Origin: Kiritimatiellia bacterium
Lineage (GTDB): Bacteria > Verrucomicrobiota > Kiritimatiellia > RFP12 > UBA1067
Length of the DNA: 10,390 nucleotides
NCBI GenBank assembly: GCA_017959645.1
Contig: JAGDAE010000074.1
Span: 1-10,390, forward strand
Direction: 5' to 3'
The translations under genes and the position numbers were made by a program. A model generated the notes under the pieces. The model did no database searches. It saw only the letters and a program-made list of their open reading frames with translations, and was not told where the DNA came from. Positions 7,110 to 10,390 of this stretch are shown piece after piece. Every line of letters starts with the position of its first letter. Position 1 is the first letter of the stretch.

Positions 7110-9028
7110 AAACCGCGCTGGCGGCATTCGCCGGCCTTGCGGCTCTGGCCGGTTTCGCCGGCGAGGCGAAGTGGGAGACGCTGCCGCTCGGCAGCATAAG
7201 GGCGACCGGCTGGCTGCACGAACAGTTGATGGCCGGCAAATCGGGCATGGGCGGGCATCTCGACGAACTCGAGCCAGAGATAATCGGCAAGCCGTTCGTC
7301 ACTCGCGACTACGACACAACCAAGCCCAGCTGCGACAACAACGCCGGGTGGTGCAGCGAGCTGTCGGGCGACTACTGGCTGGGGCTCGTCGAGCTCGCCT
7401 GGACCTCCGGCGACGAGGAGCTCATCGCCAAGGCCGACCGCTGGGTCGCCAGGGTCCTCGAGCTGCAGCAGGGCGAGGAAGACGGCTACCTCGGCTCGTT
7501 CAGGCGCTTCGACGACCAGTACGACGACTTCCACACCTTCGGTTCGCGCCTGGCGATGAGGGCGCTTCTCTACTACTACGAGATCACCGGGGAGCGCAAA
7601 TACCTCAAGGCGGTCCACGAGGGGCTGAAGTGGTTCGCGAAGACCTGGACGCCGGAGCATTTCACCAACGAGTGCGGGCCTACCCTGATCGAGCAGATGG
7701 CGAAGGTTCATCTTCTCGCCGGCGACCGTTCGCTGGTCGACTGGTGCGACAGCTACGCGCGCTGGATAGACGGCGAGGCACGCTGCACCGGAAGCGGAAA
7801 CTACTTCCGCCGCCAGTCGCTGAAGCTGGAGTTCAACCACGTCGGCAACCTGACGCTCAGGGCGATTCTGCCCGCGCTTCTGTGGGAAGCCGGCGGCGAG
7901 ACCGGTTCGCTCCTCGCCAGCGAAAGGCACATCGCCGACATGGACAGCGAAATCGGCTGGCAGGCCAACTACGCGCCCGCCACCGACTACGAACTCGTCA
8001 CCCACCCCGCCGTGGACGCCGAATGCGAGAATTGCGACTTTCTCTACTACTTCGAGAATTTCATGCATCTGCACCGCCTCGCCGGCAAGGACGGCTACTG
8101 CGACCGCGCCGAACGCATCGTCTTCAACGCCGCCATGGGCGCGCGCCGCAAAGACGACCGCGCCATCGCCTACATGTCGACCCCGAACCAGTTCAGGGCG
8201 ACAAAAACCTCGCATACCGGACACAAAACCGGCGACTGGTCATACCTCGGCGTCTATGCGCCGAACCAGAACCCCGTCTGTTGCGCTGCCAACTCGGTGC
8301 GCATCTGGCCGGAATACGTCCGCCAGGCGATCGTGAAAAAGGGCGACGACTACAAGATATGCCTCTACGGACCGATGAAAATGACCGACGGCGACGCCGA
8401 AATCGAGATCGAGACCGGCTACCCGTTCGACTTCACCGTGCTAGTCAAGACTAGAAATCTCAAAGGCAGGCTGCGGTTCAGGGTTCCGGAATGGGCGGAC
8501 GAGATGGCGGTCGCCGAAACCGGCGAAGGGCAGTGGAAGGTCTTCTTCGGCGTCAGCCCCGTCGTCCGTGCGCGGCAGGACCGCAATTTCGGCAACGAAC
8601 GCCTGCGTAGCGTCGAGCTAGGTCCGCTTGTGTTCGTGCAGCCGCTCAAGGAGCTGTGGACCGAGGTCGAAGAGGCGGACAACTGCGAGAAGCTGCCGCC
8701 CGGCTGGCATTGGTACGATGTCGTCTGCGCCGAAAAGCCGGTCGTCTACGCCATGCCGGAGAGCGTCGCGTACGATCCGGGCACGATCAAGGTCGTGCGC
8801 CGAAAGGGGGACGCGTTGCCGTGGGTCGACTCTCCTCTCAGGCTGACGGTGCCGATGGTCCGCGCGCCCGAGGCGTACGATGGCGATCCCGCCCAGGCAA
8901 GGTACAATCCTCCGCCGGCGGCCAATCCGGTCAAAGTCGACGCGGCCGCCGTGGCGGAACCGGTCGAATTCGTCCCCTACGGCTGCACCGCTTTGCGGGT
9001 AACCTGCTTCCCGCTCGCCGTGCGCTGA
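7100..9028 (+). CDS. Secreted GH127/DUF1680 family glycosidase (beta-L-arabinofuranosidase-like)
   Basis: 642 residues. It has an N-terminal signal peptide (MKTALAAFAGLAALAGFAG) and then the DUF1680/GH127-type all-alpha catalytic barrel: GWLHEQL (37-43), WCSELSGDYWLGLVELAW (84-101), DGYLGSF (128-134) and FNHVGNLTLR (245-254). The family's cysteine-based catalytic centre is recognisable: E-x-C at Glu310/Cys312 and the Cys-Cys pair Cys394/Cys395 in NPVCCAANSVR. In characterised GH127 enzymes these residues bind zinc and provide the cysteine nucleophile that removes beta-L-arabinofuranosyl units. A C-terminal beta region follows, with LRFRVPEWA (458-466) and VELGPLVFVQPLKE (505-518). The stretch between those two looks shorter than usual for the family. 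It is the last gene of the operon and is exported like the GH109 gene, so both probably act outside the cytoplasm. GH146 and other DUF1680 relatives are alternatives, so the specificity is open. Confidence 0.9.
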   Translation: MEMKTALAAFAGLAALAGFAGEAKWETLPLGSIRATGWLHEQLMAGKSGMGGHLDELEPEIIGKPFVTRDYDTTKPSCDNNAGWCSELSGDYWLGLVELAWTSGDEELIAKADRWVARVLELQQGEEDGYLGSFRRFDDQYDDFHTFGSRLAMRALLYYYEITGERKYLKAVHEGLKWFAKTWTPEHFTNECGPTLIEQMAKVHLLAGDRSLVDWCDSYARWIDGEARCTGSGNYFRRQSLKLEFNHVGNLTLRAILPALLWEAGGETGSLLASERHIADMDSEIGWQANYAPATDYELVTHPAVDAECENCDFLYYFENFMHLHRLAGKDGYCDRAERIVFNAAMGARRKDDRAIAYMSTPNQFRATKTSHTGHKTGDWSYLGVYAPNQNPVCCAANSVRIWPEYVRQAIVKKGDDYKICLYGPMKMTDGDAEIEIETGYPFDFTVLVKTRNLKGRLRFRVPEWADEMAVAETGEGQWKVFFGVSPVVRARQDRNFGNERLRSVELGPLVFVQPLKELWTEVEEADNCEKLPPGWHWYDVVCAEKPVVYAMPESVAYDPGTIKVVRRKGDALPWVDSPLRLTVPMVRAPEAYDGDPAQARYNPPPAANPVKVDAAAVAEPVEFVPYGCTALRVTCFPLAVR

Positions 9029-9038
9029 AGGAGGGGGC

Positions 9039-9067
9039 TTGACGCAACGGAGAAAAAAGTCTACAAT
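9039..9067 (+). promoter_or_regulatory. Sigma70-like promoter upstream of the small membrane protein
   Basis: TTGACG at 9039-9044 (5 of 6 matches) and TACAAT at 9062-9067 (5 of 6) are separated by exactly 17 nt. The predicted start of transcription is about 9074, giving a leader near 20 nt. It begins 10 nt after the GH127 stop codon and should drive the 74-residue gene and probably the SGNH gene behind it. Confidence 0.75.
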
Positions 9068-9093
9068 ACCGCCAAAAAGAAAGGACACCGAAA

Positions 9094-9318
9094 ATGAAAT
9101 CGTTTCTGTTCGCCAACGTGCCGCTGAGCGTCGTGCACTTCATATGCTTCGTGATTTTCGGCGACTTCCTCGGCCAGCCCGGGTATCTCGTCGCCAATGT
9201 CCTCGGCGCTTCCGCAGGCGGTGTTCTCTGGTGGCTGATCATGGTCGTCAATTCGCTGGTATGGGGAGCGGTCCTCTCGCTTTTCGTCTTGCCGTTCCTG
9301 CGCAAACTGCTGAAGTGA
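9094..9318 (+). CDS. Small two-helix inner membrane protein of unknown function
   Basis: 74 residues, not recognised. The start is supported by AAGGA (9081-9085), 8 nt before ATG, and by its own promoter. Nearly the whole chain is hydrophobic: a first helix at about residues 4-22, a short turn with Asp24 and GQPG (27-30), a small-residue stretch GASAGG (38-43) that could pack helices, and a second helix at about 44-67. Charges sit at the two ends (Lys2; Arg70, Lys71, Lys74), suggesting a helical hairpin with both termini in the cytoplasm. The next gene starts 35 nt downstream without an obvious promoter, so the two may be co-transcribed. No signal peptidase site, catalytic residue or known toxin pattern is visible. 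Confidence 0.75.
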   Translation: MKSFLFANVPLSVVHFICFVIFGDFLGQPGYLVANVLGASAGGVLWWLIMVVNSLVWGAVLSLFVLPFLRKLLK

Positions 9319-9352
9319 CAGCCGTCGCTTTCCGTCTCGAAAGGTGCTTCTG

Positions 9353-10390
9353 ATGAAAAAGACAATAGCCGCATGCGTATTGGCGCTGGCGGCGTCGGCG
9401 TTCGCTTCCGAAACGAGGATGCTGTTTCTCGGCAACTCCATAACCTGGCACCAGTACTATCCGTCGATCGGCTGGGAGCACGAATGGGGAATGGCGGCGA
9501 GCGAGGAGTCGAAGGACTGGGTGCACCTTTTCGCCGGCGGCTACGGGCAGGCGACGGATACCGCGCCGGTGATGCGCGTAAGGAACATCGCCGATTTCGA
9601 GCGTGGCTGGGATTCGTTCGACGTCGAGAACGACGCCGATCTCGCGCTCGATGTCGCGTTCGCGCCGGACATCGTGATCGTCGCGATCGGCGAGAACGTT
9701 CCGGACGTGTCGTCTTCGCAGGCGGCGTTCAACGCGAAATTCAAGGCGCTTTGCGAGAAGTTCCCTTCCGTCATATCCTCCGGAAAGTTCCTGATCCGCG
9801 CGCCGTTCTGGAACAACCCGACGCTCGATGCGATAATGCTCGAAGTCGCGGAGGAGCTGGGGACGCTGTATGTGGATTCGAGCGTCTGCGACACGCCGGC
9901 CAACCGGGCGGGCGAATACGCCTCGGTAAACGGCGGAATCGCCGCCCATCCCGGCGATTCGGGGATGGCGGCCATGGCCGCGCAGATGCTTTTGGCGTAC
10001 GGAATCGGCGAGGCGGAGTCTTCCGGCGACGAAGAAGAGACCGGGTCTGAAGAATCCGGCGCGACGTCCCCGGCGGTCGTTGTCACGCGCGCGGGGGAAT
10101 ATGCGGCCGCCGACGGAATCGGCGAGGCGGTGTCTGGCGCGCCTGCCGCCGGTGGGTCGTCGATACGCAGGCTTTCGAACGGAGAGTACGTGCACGTCTT
10201 CGCGTCGTCCGGAACGTTCCGCGCCCCGGCTTCCTGCGCTATCGACATACAGTATCTGGCGGTCGGCGGCGGCGGCGGCGGCGGTGCGCTCATGGGCGGC
10301 GGCGGCGGAGCCGGCGCGGTCGTGACCGGTTCGTATCTTCTGCCGGCCGGCGAGACGATAGCGATAAGCGTTGGCATCGGCGGCGCCGGC
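9353..10390 (+). CDS. Secreted SGNH/GDSL hydrolase fused to a glycine-rich domain, 3' truncated by window
   Basis: 346 codons are visible before the window ends. A signal peptide with Lys2 and Lys3 and an AFA cleavage site at about residue 18 leads to an SGNH hydrolase domain (about 20-216). Block I is FLGNSIT (Ser29 as probable nucleophile), block III is GEN (113-115), and the C-terminal block has AAHPGDSGM (His199). The residue three before that His, where SGNH enzymes usually have Asp, is Ile, so the triad is not canonical; Asp202 or a Ser-His dyad may serve. An acidic Ser/Glu linker (219-240) joins it to the start of a glycine-rich domain (about 271 on: GEYVHVFASSGTFRAP, then two glycine runs). 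GAAAGG (9339-9344) sits 8 nt before ATG. SGNH enzymes typically remove acetyl or other esters from glycans, so a deacylase role fits the neighbouring glycosidases; this is inference. Confidence 0.85.
   Translation, partial: MKKTIAACVLALAASAFASETRMLFLGNSITWHQYYPSIGWEHEWGMAASEESKDWVHLFAGGYGQATDTAPVMRVRNIADFERGWDSFDVENDADLALDVAFAPDIVIVAIGENVPDVSSSQAAFNAKFKALCEKFPSVISSGKFLIRAPFWNNPTLDAIMLEVAEELGTLYVDSSVCDTPANRAGEYASVNGGIAAHPGDSGMAAMAAQMLLAYGIGEAESSGDEEETGSEESGATSPAVVVTRAGEYAAADGIGEAVSGAPAAGGSSIRRLSNGEYVHVFASSGTFRAPASCAIDIQYLAVGGGGGGGALMGGGGGAGAVVTGSYLLPAGETIAISVGIGGAG
10265..10309 (+). repeat. GGC-rich glycine runs in the SGNH protein's glycine-rich domain
   Basis: Six GGC codons plus GGT (10265-10285), a four-codon break reading A-L-M plus flank, and then four GGC plus GGA (10295-10309). 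All are in frame with the SGNH gene. They match in style the glycine run near the left edge of the window. Confidence 0.6.

Noticed and set aside
9039..9353. TTG-started 104-codon frame behind an AAGGAGG-like sequence after the GH127 stop
   Set aside because: It overlaps the 74-residue membrane gene in another frame, is Arg-rich in the manner of a shadow frame, and its TTG is part of the -35 box. The GGAGG-like stretch is only 4 nt from that TTG.
10265..10309. GGC repeats as a phase-variable switch
   Set aside because: The repeat unit is 3 nt, so slippage would keep the frame and could only change glycine number.

Overview
The window is GC-rich and densely coding, and every gene I can support lies on the + strand. 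The best guess at a source is an uncultured, carbohydrate-degrading member of the Verrucomicrobiota, close to the Kiritimatiellae. This rests on three things: very large exported proteins carrying glycine-rich domains (a GGGGGG tract, then a GGRGGSGILVLR-type end), a Tat-exported GH109-type Gfo/Idh protein beside a GH127/DUF1680 enzyme, and an SGNH hydrolase of the FLGNSIT/GEN/HPGD type. This is pattern recognition, not a database match. I see no rRNA, tRNA, CRISPR array, integrase or transposase.

Layout. (1) 1-2913: the 3' part of a very large surface or secreted protein. The frame is open through base 1, so the gene starts outside the window. It holds the end of a glycine-rich domain, FN3-like beta modules, a PA14-like module and a C-terminal passenger-like region. 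(2) 2914-3025: a short gap with a weak hairpin and a good extended -10 promoter. (3) 3026-9028: five tightly packed genes that look like one transcription unit. They encode a class II (tagatose/fructose-bisphosphate type) aldolase, a zinc-dependent medium-chain dehydrogenase, a Tat-lipoprotein GH109-type NAD-dependent glycosidase, an RluA-type pseudouridine synthase and a secreted GH127-type beta-L-arabinofuranosidase-like enzyme. Gaps are 6 and 20 nt, followed by overlaps of 4 and about 10 nt. (4) 9039-9067: a clear sigma70-like promoter (TTGACG, 17 nt, TACAAT). (5) 9094-9318: a 74-residue two-helix membrane protein of unknown function. (6) 9353-10390 and beyond: a secreted SGNH/GDSL hydrolase with an acidic linker and the start of another glycine-rich domain, cut by the window end.

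How the genes may work together: the operon pairs two exported glycan-cleaving enzymes (one predicted on a lipid anchor) with a cytoplasmic aldolase and dehydrogenase that could process the released sugars. No transporter, sugar kinase or regulator is in the window, so the pathway is incomplete here. The pseudouridine synthase is a translation-machinery gene embedded in this unit and has no evident link to the sugar enzymes. The operon lies between two genes with glycine-rich domains. One is cut at its left edge and the other at its right edge, inside what appears to be the same kind of domain, so they may be paralogues.
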